From NCBI GenBank assembly GCA_013289955.1, contig JABCYZ010000031.1, forward strand, positions 1 to 64,000: a stretch of 64,000 nucleotides of DNA. The letters are read 5' to 3'. Below are positions 40,075-49,446 of this stretch, piece after piece. A program made the translations under genes and the position numbers. The stretch's first letter is position 1. Every line of letters begins with the position of its first letter. This DNA comes from Acidobacteriota bacterium (GTDB taxonomy: Bacteria > Acidobacteriota > Terriglobia > Acidiferrales > UBA7541). The notes beneath the pieces are model-generated. The model did no database searches. It had not been told where the DNA came from and saw nothing but the letters and a program-made list of their open reading frames with translations.

Positions 40075-41868
40075 GTGACTGAGCCAAAGGCAGAGTATTC
40101 GAAACGGCTGGAAAAATATGCCGCCGTAATCGCCGAGCGAGATCGCGTGCACTTGCGGGTTGGTTACGCGAAGTTGGCGGTCATCGCCGCGGGAGTGTTG
40201 CTCGGGTGGATTGTTTTGGGAAAGCATCTCGTGACGGCTTATTGGTTGATCGCGCCGCTGGCGCTCTACTTCTTGCTGACGATTTTGCATGGGCGCGTTT
40301 TGCGGGCCAAGGAGCAGGCGAACACGGCGGCGGAGTTTTATCAGAAAGGGATTGCGCGGATCGAGGATCGATGGGCCGGGAGCGGAGAGACCGGCGAGCG
40401 GTTTCGCGATCGAAACCATGTGTATGCCGAGGATCTGGATCTCTTTGGCCGCGGGGGCCTGTTCGAATTGCTTTCAACGGCGCGCTTGCCGATGGGCGAA
40501 AAGCAGCTGGCGAGATGGCTAAGCGAGGGATCGGAGATTGGAGCGATCCTCGAGCGGCAGAAACTGATTGAGGAGCTGCGGGAAAAATTGGGCTTGCGCG
40601 AGGACTTGGCGGTCGTGGGAGAGGATTTGCGGGCGCGTTTGAATCCGGAAACCTTGGTTGGGTGGGCGGAGCGGGGGCTGATTTTGCCCGGAGGCCGGAT
40701 CTGGCGCGGGGTGATGGCGTTGCTCGGGTTGTCGACGGCGGCGGGGATTTTCTATTACCTCGAAACCGCAACGCTCTGGCCGCTCTTGAGTGTGTTGGGT
40801 GTCGAAGCCATCGTTCTGGTCTGGCTGCGCCGCAAAGCGCATATGGTTATCGAAGGTGTGGATTCGAGCGCGGAGGGTCTGCTGCTTTTTTCCCAGATTT
40901 TGGAACGACTGGAGCGAGAACCGTTCGCGGCGCCGCGATTAAAGGCCTTGGCCGCCGAATTGAAAGAGGGGAGTGAGCCGGCGTCAGCGGCGATTCGACA
41001 ATTCGCGCGAATCGTTTATTGGATCGACGCCAGCGACGGCGTTCTTGCGAAGATGGCCGAGCTGCCCTTTCTCTACAGCGTGCAGGTCGGGATGGCGGCG
41101 GAGGCTTGGAGGCAGAGATGGGGCGCGAAGATGCGGCGGTGGGCGGAGTTTACCGGCGAGATGGAGGCGCTCCTTTCCTTGGCGGCGTATTCCTATGAGC
41201 ATCCCGCTGATCCGTTTCCTGAATTTGTTGGCGCGCCCGAGGGAATGGGTTTTTTTGAAGGGGAGGAATTGGGGCATCCGCTGATTGCGGCGGAGAAGTG
41301 TGTGCGGAATAGCGTGCGGCTCGATGCGCTGACGCGGGTTTTGTTGGTGAGCGGGTCGAACATGTCCGGGAAGAGCACGTTTTTGCGCGTGGTGGGAATC
41401 AACACGGTGCTGGCGATGGCCGGAGCGCCGATTCGCGGAAAACGGTTGCGCTTGACTCCTCTCGGGATTGGGACGCGGATTCGAAGTACCGACTCGCTGC
41501 AAGAAGGGCGGTCTAGTTTCTATACGGAGATTCTGCATATCCGGAAAGTGTTTGACGCGGCTGATGGCGCGGTGCCGATGCTCTTTTTGTTTGATGAATT
41601 GCTGGAGGGGACGAATTCGAAGGACCGCCGGATCGGAGCGGAAGGGTTGATTCAGGGGTTGCTGAAGCGGCGGGCGATTGGGATTGTGACGACGCATGAT
41701 CTGGCCTTGACGGAAATTTCGGCGGCGGTGGGGAATGTCTTGCGAAATATGCATTTCGAGGATCAGGTGGCGGACGAGAAGATGAAATTTGATTACCGGT
41801 TGCGCGAGGGAGTGGTAGAGAAAAGCAATGCGCTCGAATTGATGCGGCTGATTGGGCTGGACACATAG
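40075..41868 (+). CDS. Membrane-associated MutS-family ATPase
   Basis: A 597-residue protein with a C-terminal MutS ATPase domain. Walker A is 'GSNMSGKST' (427-435), Walker B lies in 'MLFLFDELLEGT', and the MutS signature continues in 'IVTTHDLALTE'. A central lever/clamp-like helical region precedes it. The mismatch-recognition domains I-II are absent and four hydrophobic segments lie near residues 40-60, 63-80, 225-245 and 248-262, so it should be anchored in the membrane. It is not the housekeeping MutS1 or the SMR-containing MutS2. GAGGAGG directly before GTG at 40075 sets the start; an in-frame ATG at 40042 lacks a site. The function of this branch is unknown. Confidence 0.8.
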   Translation: MTEPKAEYSKRLEKYAAVIAERDRVHLRVGYAKLAVIAAGVLLGWIVLGKHLVTAYWLIAPLALYFLLTILHGRVLRAKEQANTAAEFYQKGIARIEDRWAGSGETGERFRDRNHVYAEDLDLFGRGGLFELLSTARLPMGEKQLARWLSEGSEIGAILERQKLIEELREKLGLREDLAVVGEDLRARLNPETLVGWAERGLILPGGRIWRGVMALLGLSTAAGIFYYLETATLWPLLSVLGVEAIVLVWLRRKAHMVIEGVDSSAEGLLLFSQILERLEREPFAAPRLKALAAELKEGSEPASAAIRQFARIVYWIDASDGVLAKMAELPFLYSVQVGMAAEAWRQRWGAKMRRWAEFTGEMEALLSLAAYSYEHPADPFPEFVGAPEGMGFFEGEELGHPLIAAEKCVRNSVRLDALTRVLLVSGSNMSGKSTFLRVVGINTVLAMAGAPIRGKRLRLTPLGIGTRIRSTDSLQEGRSSFYTEILHIRKVFDAADGAVPMLFLFDELLEGTNSKDRRIGAEGLIQGLLKRRAIGIVTTHDLALTEISAAVGNVLRNMHFEDQVADEKMKFDYRLREGVVEKSNALELMRLIGLDT

Positions 41869-41958
41869 AAGAACGGGGGCTTTTATTGCGAAAAATGAGG
41901 CAGAAAGCCAGATCCCTCTTGGGCCCGGGATGACAGCTCTACCCTGCTCGGAAATTTC

Positions 41959-42834
41959 TTAGGCGGCGGCAATACGGCGAATCAAGTCTTCCTGCTCGGA
42001 TTTGCTTTCGGCGCCGATGGTGAAGGCGTCGAGGAGATTCAGCCCGAGCGCGAAATTCAGGGCTTCGTCCTGGCGGTCGCGAAGGGCTCCCTGGCCGAGA
42101 ATTTTCATGCCGATGATGCCTTTCCCTCTGGCACGCATCTCCCGGATGACACCAACGACGGTCGCGGGATCGGAATCCATGAGCGCGCCGATGGGATTGA
42201 TGCGGACCAGATGGACTTCGACCCAGGACGATTCTGTGGCCGCGCGGAGAGCTTCGATCGAATGGCAAGAACAGCCGTGGGCGCGGATGATGCCTTTTTC
42301 CTTGGCTTCCGCGAGGACGTCCATCACGCCTTGGTAACGCTCGGTCCAGTCGGGTTCGGTGAGGCAGTGCATCAAGCAGATGTCAATGTGATCGGTGCCA
42401 AGTTCCTGGCGAAAGCGGTCGAGATCGGCGCGGGCGGAGGCGGCGTCGCGGGCCCAGGTTTTGGTGAGGACCGTGACCTTATCGCGCGGGACGTGCCTGA
42501 GAGCCTCGGCAACATGAGGATGGCTGCCGTAGCTGTCCGCCGAATCAAAAAAGCGCAGACCGTGGTCGTAGCCGTTCTGAAGAAGGGCGGAGAGGCCCTG
42601 GATGCCGAGAGCGGTCTGATGAGAATGATGGCCGGAGCCGACAGTGCCAGTTCCCATGGCCAGCCGGCTGGTTTGGATGCCCGTCTTGCCGAGGGTGACG
42701 GTGTCCGACGCGCTAAATTTGCGCGGAAGAGGCTTCCGAAGGGAGCCGCGCGCGCGTTGGGGGAGTGCGGCGGAATCGAGCCAGGCGGCTCCCGCCGCGC
42801 AGGCCGAACGAAGGAGAAATTCGCGGCGTTTCAT
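41959..42834 (-). CDS. Aldo/keto reductase with Tat-like signal
   Basis: A 291-residue NADPH-dependent aldo/keto reductase. The catalytic tetrad residues are visible: Asp and Tyr in 'FFDSADSYGSH', Lys in 'VLTKTW' and His in 'CLMHCLTEPDW'. A segment beginning 'MKRREFLLRSACAAGAAW' is a twin-arginine signal, so the enzyme is probably exported folded with its cofactor. GAGGAGG precedes the ATG. It is convergent with the MutS-like gene. Substrate unknown; the family reduces aldehydes and ketones. Confidence 0.88.
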   Translation of the reverse strand: MKRREFLLRSACAAGAAWLDSAALPQRARGSLRKPLPRKFSASDTVTLGKTGIQTSRLAMGTGTVGSGHHSHQTALGIQGLSALLQNGYDHGLRFFDSADSYGSHPHVAEALRHVPRDKVTVLTKTWARDAASARADLDRFRQELGTDHIDICLMHCLTEPDWTERYQGVMDVLAEAKEKGIIRAHGCSCHSIEALRAATESSWVEVHLVRINPIGALMDSDPATVVGVIREMRARGKGIIGMKILGQGALRDRQDEALNFALGLNLLDAFTIGAESKSEQEDLIRRIAAA

Positions 42835-42945
42835 GACGCCTCCTCAGAAACGTCTGTCGGGAGAATCCTACACCCGAATGGACGGATGAGCGCGCGCGGC
42901 GGTTATCAAGCATTCCAGCTGTACGATTTAAACGGCAAGGCGTCT

Positions 42946-43734
42946 CTAGCGAAAGGGCGAGACGCCAGAGCTGATATCACTGCTTTCTGGGAGGCGGGCT
43001 TCGAGAGAAAGGTTCGAACGAATCAGGGATTCGACCTGGTTCCAGACCGTAGGATCACACTCGATCTGGATGTGGGGCTTCATAAACAAGCGGTCCCACC
43101 AGGGATATTGGCCGCAAGTGAGGGGCTTCGTTTTGTAGTCCGAGCGAAAATTGCCGAGGATGCGAGTGCGCGCGGGATTGGCGGCGCGAATCTGTGGCTG
43201 GCCGTGCAGCATGCCATCCAGTTGATAAAAATTGGCGGCCTGGGCGACGTTTGCGGGAATGACCGCGTCGTTCTCACCCATTTTGGAGACACTATCGACC
43301 TGGATTGTAAGAACCACCGGGATACCGTCTTTTTCCAGCTGGCGCGCAAGCTCGACTGTTTCTGAAGCGCCCCAACTGTGGCCAAAAATAATGATGCGCG
43401 CGTTCTGCTTTTCTTCAGGCGAAAGCTTTCCATCGCTGTTGACGTCCAGAAGGTGCAGAACCGCCTGGTGAGCGTCTTTGCCGCGGTGATTCTCAAACGA
43501 TTCGACGAAAGCAGATGAGGCGAACTCTTCGCGCAGGCGCTTGACGAGCTGGACTTCTGTATGAACGCGGTCATCGTGGCGGACAAAACCACCCACGAAT
43601 CCAATCACGATAATCGGTGAAACGGAGGGAATACCTAAAGGGGTAGCCGGGGGCTTCGGACTAGCCTCACCAGAGACGAGGACCAAGGAAAAAAGCAAAA
43701 ACAAGACCCGGAACGAGGGAACCATTCGCTGCAC
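42946..43734 (-). CDS. Secreted lipase-like alpha/beta hydrolase with an EF-hand loop
   Basis: A 262-residue exported protein. The signal peptide (about 1-24) ends at 'VSGEASP'. 'IIVIGFVGGFVRHDDR' is the likely oxyanion region and 'IIFGHSWGAS' the nucleophile elbow (Ser120). A canonical 12-residue EF-hand calcium loop, 'DVNSDGKLSPEE' (97-108), sits just before it. Such insertion of a calcium site next to the nucleophile strand is unusual. GTG at 43734 or ATG at 43725 could be the start; neither has a strong ribosome-binding site. Acid and His of the triad are not certain. Confidence 0.65.
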   Translation of the reverse strand: MQRMVPSFRVLFLLFSLVLVSGEASPKPPATPLGIPSVSPIIVIGFVGGFVRHDDRVHTEVQLVKRLREEFASSAFVESFENHRGKDAHQAVLHLLDVNSDGKLSPEEKQNARIIIFGHSWGASETVELARQLEKDGIPVVLTIQVDSVSKMGENDAVIPANVAQAANFYQLDGMLHGQPQIRAANPARTRILGNFRSDYKTKPLTCGQYPWWDRLFMKPHIQIECDPTVWNQVESLIRSNLSLEARLPESSDISSGVSPFR

Positions 43735-43887
43735 CGCGTCAGGGAAACTACATCAGTACAGATGAGAGAAACAAGCCTAAAGTTACGCAAAAGCCAAATA
43801 GTAGAGAATGGTACGGGGAGCGGGAACGAAATGGGAGAGATGCCTCAGTACTCACAGGACCCGCTTGAAACGCAGGGTGGCCTGGGA

Positions 43888-45408
43888 CTACGGAAGTTGG
43901 CTAAAGGAGATGCCCGTGGCGCGTGCGTTTCCAGGTAGAGAGGTATTGTCGGCTGCTGTAGCAGTCGAGCTATTGATTTGGGCCGCTTCCATAAGAGCCC
44001 AATCTTTCTTGAAATCCGGCATGATCTCGCGGCTATGCTTCGGACTCTTCAGATAATGGTCGGCGCGCGCAAGCGTCAGAGCATAAGCCCACTGGGAATC
44101 GCTGCCAGAGGCAAAAATATTGCTTTCGCTCAGCCCAAGCTTCGACGGCTTGCCGCCTCCTGAGAGATCCAGCCAAAGGGTCCCGTTGGCATCGACGCTG
44201 AGCGTGCCGGCGCGGTCGAGATACTTGTAAAGACGGGCAAGATAATCGTAGTTGGGAATAATTTCGCGGCTGATGGCATCGCGTGTGAGAGCGCCAAATG
44301 CCACGCGATACTCTTTCCATTCCTTCGCGGTGCCTACCAGTTGCGCGCTTTCCCGGTTGACGACTGCTTCCAGTTGCTCTTCGCGAGAGACATCGTTCTC
44401 CGCCTTGGCTTCGCGGAGTTCCAGTTCGATGTCCGACGCTTCGACGGTGGGATGCTCCTCTAGTTCGTGCTCGGCATTGAACCGCCCGGTAAGCAGGTAA
44501 GAAGCGGCCATGAAGGGCAGTTCGTGGTTGGCAAAAAGGATCATGGGCACGAGCAGCTTCTTCGAGTGATACAACTGCTCGGTTCCGTTGCGGCATTCGG
44601 TGCTGCGCTTGATGGTGCCGGGCAGCTGCGCGAAGTGAAGAACGCGGAGATGCGCTTCCGGATGGCGCTCCCCAAAGCGCGTAAAGGAACGGGCGATGGC
44701 TTTGGGAGTGATCAGGCCGAAATCGTTCAGATAGTCTGCCCGCGTGGCGTGGGGATAATAGGTATTGATGACGCGGCGCGAGAACGTGGCGCAATTTTGG
44801 GTGACGCCATTGAAGTGGTTCTGATTCGGCAGAGAGTTGAATTGGGCGATGAGCGCGCGGTCCTGCTCAAGGGATGTTTCGACGACGAAAATGTAGATGC
44901 TGCGCTCGAGAGTTGCTCCGACCATTTCGCGCCATTCGGCTTTGTTGCTCGTGCGGCACGTGGCGCTGTCACAGTAGCCAGCCAAAAAATTCGTCCGGTA
45001 TCTTTCCTCAAGTGCGTGCTTGATTTTTTGCGAGCCAAAGAGCGGCCGGTTCTCGGGATCCTCGACACCGTACAAGTAGACGGACAGAGGAACGATATTC
45101 CACTCGAAGGGCTGGTCTTCTCCGAGAGTGGTGTAGTTGCTCATGACAGAACCTTGTTCGTCAGCGCGGCACAGTCGAAGCTTTACGGGCGTTTCCCGGC
45201 AGATGCGCGAAAAGTAGACGGCGCTGTGACCGGAACCTGTAATTCGGGCGACGCTGGTATCCAGGGACTCGTTGAGCAGCACGCCCACGTCTGCATACGC
45301 CGGAGAAGAAGGCAGACAGAAAAGCAGTACTAGGACCGCCATCAACCGGCCCACAGCAAAAGCTATGGCGGAGGCGCTGTACTCACGTTTTGGGGTCAAC
45401 TCTCGCAA
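43888..45408 (-). CDS. Secreted hypothetical protein with papain-like H...NC motif
   Basis: A 506-residue exported protein. The hydrophobic signal at 20-40 ends in 'PAYADVG'. Two spaced motifs, 'ITGSGHSAVYFSRIC' and 'QNCATFSRRVINTYYP', resemble the His and Asn-Cys parts of circularly permuted papain-like (DUF4105/LRAT-type) hydrolases. A charged helical segment follows at about 325-375. The TTG at 45408 follows AAAGGAAA; Met23 (45342), which starts the signal sequence proper, is an alternative. I infer a peptidase or acyltransferase fold without a known substrate. Confidence 0.6.
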   Translation of the reverse strand: MRELTPKREYSASAIAFAVGRLMAVLVLLFCLPSSPAYADVGVLLNESLDTSVARITGSGHSAVYFSRICRETPVKLRLCRADEQGSVMSNYTTLGEDQPFEWNIVPLSVYLYGVEDPENRPLFGSQKIKHALEERYRTNFLAGYCDSATCRTSNKAEWREMVGATLERSIYIFVVETSLEQDRALIAQFNSLPNQNHFNGVTQNCATFSRRVINTYYPHATRADYLNDFGLITPKAIARSFTRFGERHPEAHLRVLHFAQLPGTIKRSTECRNGTEQLYHSKKLLVPMILFANHELPFMAASYLLTGRFNAEHELEEHPTVEASDIELELREAKAENDVSREEQLEAVVNRESAQLVGTAKEWKEYRVAFGALTRDAISREIIPNYDYLARLYKYLDRAGTLSVDANGTLWLDLSGGGKPSKLGLSESNIFASGSDSQWAYALTLARADHYLKSPKHSREIMPDFKKDWALMEAAQINSSTATAADNTSLPGNARATGISFSQLP

Positions 45409-45941
45409 TGCGATCGGTTTCCTTTCAGCCGAAGGCTCACGCTACTAGTTTAACGGGCCAGGGAGAATCGAGCGAAGCCTGTAGGGGCGGGGCTAATAGT
45501 GCTTTAGGCAATTCCGGGCCCGCCCCAAAGGACAGGTGCTTCTGGCATAACCTATTGAAACATAATGACCTACCGCAATAATGGGATGCCCTGAGCGCCA
45601 GGAAGGTTGCGCCCTTTCCCGGCAGCTTTGTGCCCTCCCGGAGGCGGACCCCAAAGAGCCCCAAAGAAGCATGGCAAGCCCTCCTTGGGTATAAACCCGC
45701 GCGGTGAGAGGATGTTTCGGACCAGGAGAGGCCATACGCGGATGGTTCAGGAGAAGGTCTCCGGACCAGGATTTTCAGGGAAGGAGCCGAGAGAGCTCCC
45801 CTAAGACACGGCCAAGGTCAGTGTCCTGCAGCAAAAGGCAAGCTTTGCTGGAGAAAGAGCGTCTGTTAGAATGGAAAGCTCAGTCTTCGAACTTTTCAGA
45901 GCAAATTTACGGCTGCACTAGACAGCCCAGTAGGAAGAACA
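45409..45941. other. Long intergenic region upstream of rpmB
   Basis: This 533-base gap, between a minus-strand gene and rpmB, holds no recognised gene or RNA. A purine-rich stretch with repeated GGACCAGGA words (45718-45776) and a hairpin CAGCAAA/TTTGCTG (45829-45835 with 45844-45850) precede rpmB by about 90 bases. The hairpin could be a leader element controlling the ribosomal protein gene, but it matches no known leader that I recognise. Confidence 0.35.
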
Positions 45942-46133
45942 ATGGCACTGAAGTGTGAACTTTGCGGCAAAGGGCCGCACTTTGGCAACGTCATCAGTCA
46001 CGCGAATAATACCCGGCGCAGACGGTGGAATCCCAACCTGAAGCGCGTCCACGCGTTAATGGACGGCGCGCGGAAACATGTTCGAGTTTGCACGGCCTGC
46101 ATCCGGGCGGGCCGCGTCAAGAAAGCGGCCTGA
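45942..46133 (+). CDS. rpmB: 50S ribosomal protein L28
   Basis: A 63-residue ribosomal protein of the large subunit. It starts 'MALKCELCGKGPHFGNVISHA' (Cys5, Cys8) and contains 'RRRWNPNLKRV' and 'HVRVCTACIRAGRV', so it carries the four-Cys zinc-ribbon form of L28. GGAAGAACA precedes the ATG. A PpiC-type lipoprotein gene follows on the same strand. Confidence 0.96.
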   Translation: MALKCELCGKGPHFGNVISHANNTRRRRWNPNLKRVHALMDGARKHVRVCTACIRAGRVKKAA

Positions 46134-46197
46134 GCACCACACCTTGATTCTCTTGCTTGCCAAAATGAGCGCCGCTGTGCGCCTGCGTTGTGCTTCC

Positions 46198-47298
46198 ATG
46201 AAAAGCAGGAAGCGCGCCATGGCGCTATTGCCCGTCGTGGCTATCGGGCTTTCGATGGGCGCGGGTTGCAAGCAGAAGGCGCAGCCTTCGCCGGACGTGT
46301 GGGCGGTAGTGAATGGGCAAGAGATCAGGCGCGATGACGTCGACAAATACTACCGGACACGCGTGAATCCGGAGGGGCAGGAACCTTCGCAGGAAGAGGC
46401 TTTGTCGCTGAAGCTGAATGTTCTGGACGAGCTGATCAACAACGAGATCCTGCTCGAGCGCGCCAAGAAGCTGAACCTGGAAGCGAGCGACGGTGAAGTG
46501 GAAGACAAATTCACCGAGATGAAAAGCCCCTACACCGAAGACGAGTTCCAGAGACAGCTGAAGGATCGCGGCGTTTCCGTGGACGATTTGAAGCGCGACC
46601 TGCGCAGACAGCTTTCCATCACGAAGCTGCTGAACCGCGAGGTGGTGGCGAAAATATCCATCACCGATCAGGACGTGCTCGACACCTATAACCTCAACAA
46701 GGCTCAATTCAACGTCGTGGAACCGCGCTACAGAATCTCTGAAATCGTCGTGACCCCCAGAAAAGAACCGCAAATCCGCAATCTCAAGAATGACGACGCG
46801 ACGAATGAAGTCGAAGCCGAGCGCAAGGTAAAGATGCTTGAGGACAAACTGAATAGCGGCGCCGACTTCGCGCAACTGGCGATGGACTATTCCGAGGACA
46901 TGAACTCCTCGGCCATGGGCGGAGATCTCGGGTATGTGCCGGAATCCGCGCTCAACCAGTCGGATGCGACCCTGAAGAAGATTGTGCTGGGGATGAAGCC
47001 CGGGCAGGTCAGCCCGCCGCTTCCGATTCAGTCGAAGGAAGGCCCGCGGATCGTGATTCTGAAGCTCATCTCGCGCGAGTCGCCCGGGCAGCGCAGTATT
47101 TCTGACCAGCAAGTTCAGCAGACGATCCGGGACACGCTGCGCAGCCACAAGGAGCAGTTGCTTCGCGCCGCGTACCTGACGATTGCCCGGGATGATGCGC
47201 GCGTGACGAACTATCTGGCGCAACAAGTGATCGAAGCCGCAGGCAAGCTGCCGGATGCGGCGAAGACGGATTTCCCCGCCAAGTCATCCGGCCACTAA
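46198..47298 (+). CDS. SurA/PpiC-like peptidyl-prolyl isomerase lipoprotein
   Basis: A 366-residue periplasmic chaperone. The lipobox 'IGLSMGAGC' near residue 22 indicates a lipoprotein. A SurA N-terminal-like chaperone domain follows (40-160: 'VWAVVNGQEIRRDDVDKYY', 'LDELINNEILLERAKKL'). The parvulin (PpiC) domain (about 180-300) contains 'YRISEIVV', 'GADFAQLAMDYSED' and 'GGDLGYVPESAL'. It should assist folding of outer-membrane proteins, of which this window has several. The start is chosen at 46198, where the lipoprotein signal begins; earlier in-frame Met codons overlap rpmB or lack a site. Confidence 0.85.
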   Translation: MKSRKRAMALLPVVAIGLSMGAGCKQKAQPSPDVWAVVNGQEIRRDDVDKYYRTRVNPEGQEPSQEEALSLKLNVLDELINNEILLERAKKLNLEASDGEVEDKFTEMKSPYTEDEFQRQLKDRGVSVDDLKRDLRRQLSITKLLNREVVAKISITDQDVLDTYNLNKAQFNVVEPRYRISEIVVTPRKEPQIRNLKNDDATNEVEAERKVKMLEDKLNSGADFAQLAMDYSEDMNSSAMGGDLGYVPESALNQSDATLKKIVLGMKPGQVSPPLPIQSKEGPRIVILKLISRESPGQRSISDQQVQQTIRDTLRSHKEQLLRAAYLTIARDDARVTNYLAQQVIEAAGKLPDAAKTDFPAKSSGH

Positions 47299-47326
47299 GC
47301 CTCTTTTTTCTTCCCGCCGCTCTCAA

Positions 47327-47839
47327 CTATTCGACCCAGCCGAGCACCTCGCCCGCGTTGACGGGCTGGCCTTCTTTGACTTGCAGGCGTTCGACCGTGC
47401 CGCCTTTTGGCGAACGAATTTCGTTTTGCATCTTCATCGCTTCCACAACGAGCAAGCCCTGGCCGGCCTCGACCTTGTCTCCCGCCTTGACGAGGACGCG
47501 AATGACTTTGCCGGGCATGGGCGCGAGGACCTGCTGGCGGCCTTCCGCCTCGAGCGTGCCATGCCTGCGGCCGCGCCACGCGCGAGGATCGCTAACCTCG
47601 GCAGTGAACTCTTCTAAGCCGGTCTGAATCCTGAGGACGCCGTCAGGCGACGGCGAGATGCGAACTTCGTAGGATTGGCCATCGAGAAGAACGGAGAGCG
47701 TGTTGGGAGTGATTTCCACGGCGTCGGCATCGACCGGTTTGCCGTCGAGCGTGATTTTCCAGCGGTCCGCTGATCGCTCGAGCTCAACGCTGCGGAGTTT
47801 CTTGCCGGAGGAGAGAGTGAGCTGAACTTCCAGTTTCAT
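47327..47839 (-). CDS. Biotin carboxyl carrier subunit of an acyl-CoA carboxylase
   Basis: A 170-residue biotinyl protein. The C-terminal lipoyl/biotinyl domain carries 'VVEAMKMQNE', with the biotinylated Lys at residue 136. The N-terminal ~95 residues form a beta-rich adaptor of the kind fused to biotin carboxylase in propionyl-CoA and pyruvate-type carboxylases. The ATG overlaps the stop codon of the biotin carboxylase gene by four bases (ATGA), so the two are coupled. In related enzymes these domains form one polypeptide; here they are separate. Confidence 0.9.
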   Translation of the reverse strand: MKLEVQLTLSSGKKLRSVELERSADRWKITLDGKPVDADAVEITPNTLSVLLDGQSYEVRISPSPDGVLRIQTGLEEFTAEVSDPRAWRGRRHGTLEAEGRQQVLAPMPGKVIRVLVKAGDKVEAGQGLLVVEAMKMQNEIRSPKGGTVERLQVKEGQPVNAGEVLGWVE

Positions 47840-49371
47840 GGCAGGCGGTCCAGTTGCTGGCGACGGCCCTCTTGCTTCCAGCGGGACGGAGAAGCATTCT
47901 GGCCACTGGAAGACAGTCCTGCTGATTTCTCCGGCTGATTTAGGTGCCAGAGGGCTGCCGCGATGGCAGCGGCGTCGGCAGCGCGGTCCGGCTTGGGATT
48001 CCCGTCCGGGAAGCCGGCCACGGCCGCTGGACGCTGAAGCAATTCGTCGAGCCACTTGGTGTGGATTTCGCCGCGAAGAAAATCAGGCTCGGCGAGAATG
48101 CGGCGGAACAGGCCGGCGTTGGTCTTGATGCCGGTGACGGTGTACTCCTCAAGGGCGCGGCGCAGGCGAGCGATGGTTTCCTCGCGGCTGTTGCCCCAAG
48201 CGATCAATTTGCTCAACAGCGGATCGTAATCCATCGGGACGGTCCAGCCTTCATAGACGCCTTCATCGAGGCGAATGCCCGGGCCGCTGGGAGCGTGGCG
48301 CGAAAGAATTTTTCCCGGCGAAGGGAAAAAATTGTTGTCGGGATCCTCCGCGTAGAGGCGGACTTCCATGGCATGTCCGCGGGGCGTGATGGTCTCCCAG
48401 GCGAACGGAAGACGATGGCCCGCCGCGATGGCGATTTGCAGCTTTACCAAATCGAGTCCGGTGACTTGCTCCGTGACGGGGTGCTCCACTTGAAGACGCG
48501 TGTTCACTTCCAGAAAATAAAAATTGAGATGAGCATCAACAAGGAATTCCACGGTGCCGGCATTGACATAGCCGCCAGCGCGCGCCAGACGGACGGCAGC
48601 ATCACCCATTTTCTTGCGCAATTCCGGCGTGACCACGAGCGAAGGAGCTTCTTCAATCACCTTCTGGTGCCGCCGCTGAACCGAACATTCGCGTTCTCCG
48701 AGCGAAACGACGCGGCCGTGGGAATCCGCCAGGATCTGGATTTCAATATGGCGAGGCTTTTCGAGATATTTTTCAAGGTACAGCCGCGCATCGCCGAACG
48801 CATTCAGGGCTTCCGAAGAAGCATCGCGCCAGGCGGGCGCAAACTCGCTGTCGCGCGTGACGACGCGCATGCCTTTTCCGCCTCCGCCAGCCACCGCCTT
48901 CAGCAAAATGGGGTAGCCCATGTTTTGCGAGAGGGCCTGGGCGTCATCGGGGTTCTCAATGGGTTCGTTTGCGCCGGGAACGGTCGGCACATCGGAGCGC
49001 CGCGCGAGCTGGCGACCGGCCGTTTTCGATCCGAGAGCTTCCATGGCTTCGGCGCTTGGCCCGATGAAGGTGATGCCCGCTTCCGTGCACGCACGCGGGA
49101 GCGCCGCGTTTTCCGCAAGGAAACCGTAGCCAGGATGGATCGCATCGCAGCCGGAGCGGCGCGCGACCTCAATTATTTTTTCCTTGGAGAGATAACTTTC
49201 GCGCGAAGCCGCAGGGCCAATGGGAAAAGCTTCATCGGCCAGGCGAACGTGAAGCGATTTGCGGTCAACGTCGCTGAAAACCGCAACGCTGCGAATGCCC
49301 AGCTCGCGGCAGGCGCGCAGGATGCGCACGGCGATTTCACCGCGATTGGCAATCAGGATTTTCCGGAACAT
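47836..49371 (-). CDS. accC: Biotin carboxylase subunit of an acyl-CoA carboxylase
   Basis: A 511-residue ATP-grasp enzyme that carboxylates biotin on the carrier protein with bicarbonate and ATP. Signatures: N-terminal 'KILIANRGEIAVRILRACREL', 'AVAGGGGKGMRVV' (ATP-binding), 'FLEVNTRLQVEHPVTE' and 'VRLYAEDP'. The core ends near residue 450; a Pro/Ala/Ser/Gln-rich tail of about 55 residues is extra. It lies between the carboxyltransferase gene (upstream) and the carrier gene (downstream). The symbol is by family; a propionyl- or methylcrotonyl-CoA role is as likely as fatty acid synthesis. Confidence 0.9.
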   Translation of the reverse strand: MFRKILIANRGEIAVRILRACRELGIRSVAVFSDVDRKSLHVRLADEAFPIGPAASRESYLSKEKIIEVARRSGCDAIHPGYGFLAENAALPRACTEAGITFIGPSAEAMEALGSKTAGRQLARRSDVPTVPGANEPIENPDDAQALSQNMGYPILLKAVAGGGGKGMRVVTRDSEFAPAWRDASSEALNAFGDARLYLEKYLEKPRHIEIQILADSHGRVVSLGERECSVQRRHQKVIEEAPSLVVTPELRKKMGDAAVRLARAGGYVNAGTVEFLVDAHLNFYFLEVNTRLQVEHPVTEQVTGLDLVKLQIAIAAGHRLPFAWETITPRGHAMEVRLYAEDPDNNFFPSPGKILSRHAPSGPGIRLDEGVYEGWTVPMDYDPLLSKLIAWGNSREETIARLRRALEEYTVTGIKTNAGLFRRILAEPDFLRGEIHTKWLDELLQRPAAVAGFPDGNPKPDRAADAAAIAAALWHLNQPEKSAGLSSSGQNASPSRWKQEGRRQQLDRLP

Positions 49372-49446
49372 GGACCTTTGGTGTTGCTCGGGGATTTTAG
49401 CATGCGGTGGGACCGTCGAACCCAGGAGTCCGGTCTGCGTGTGCTC

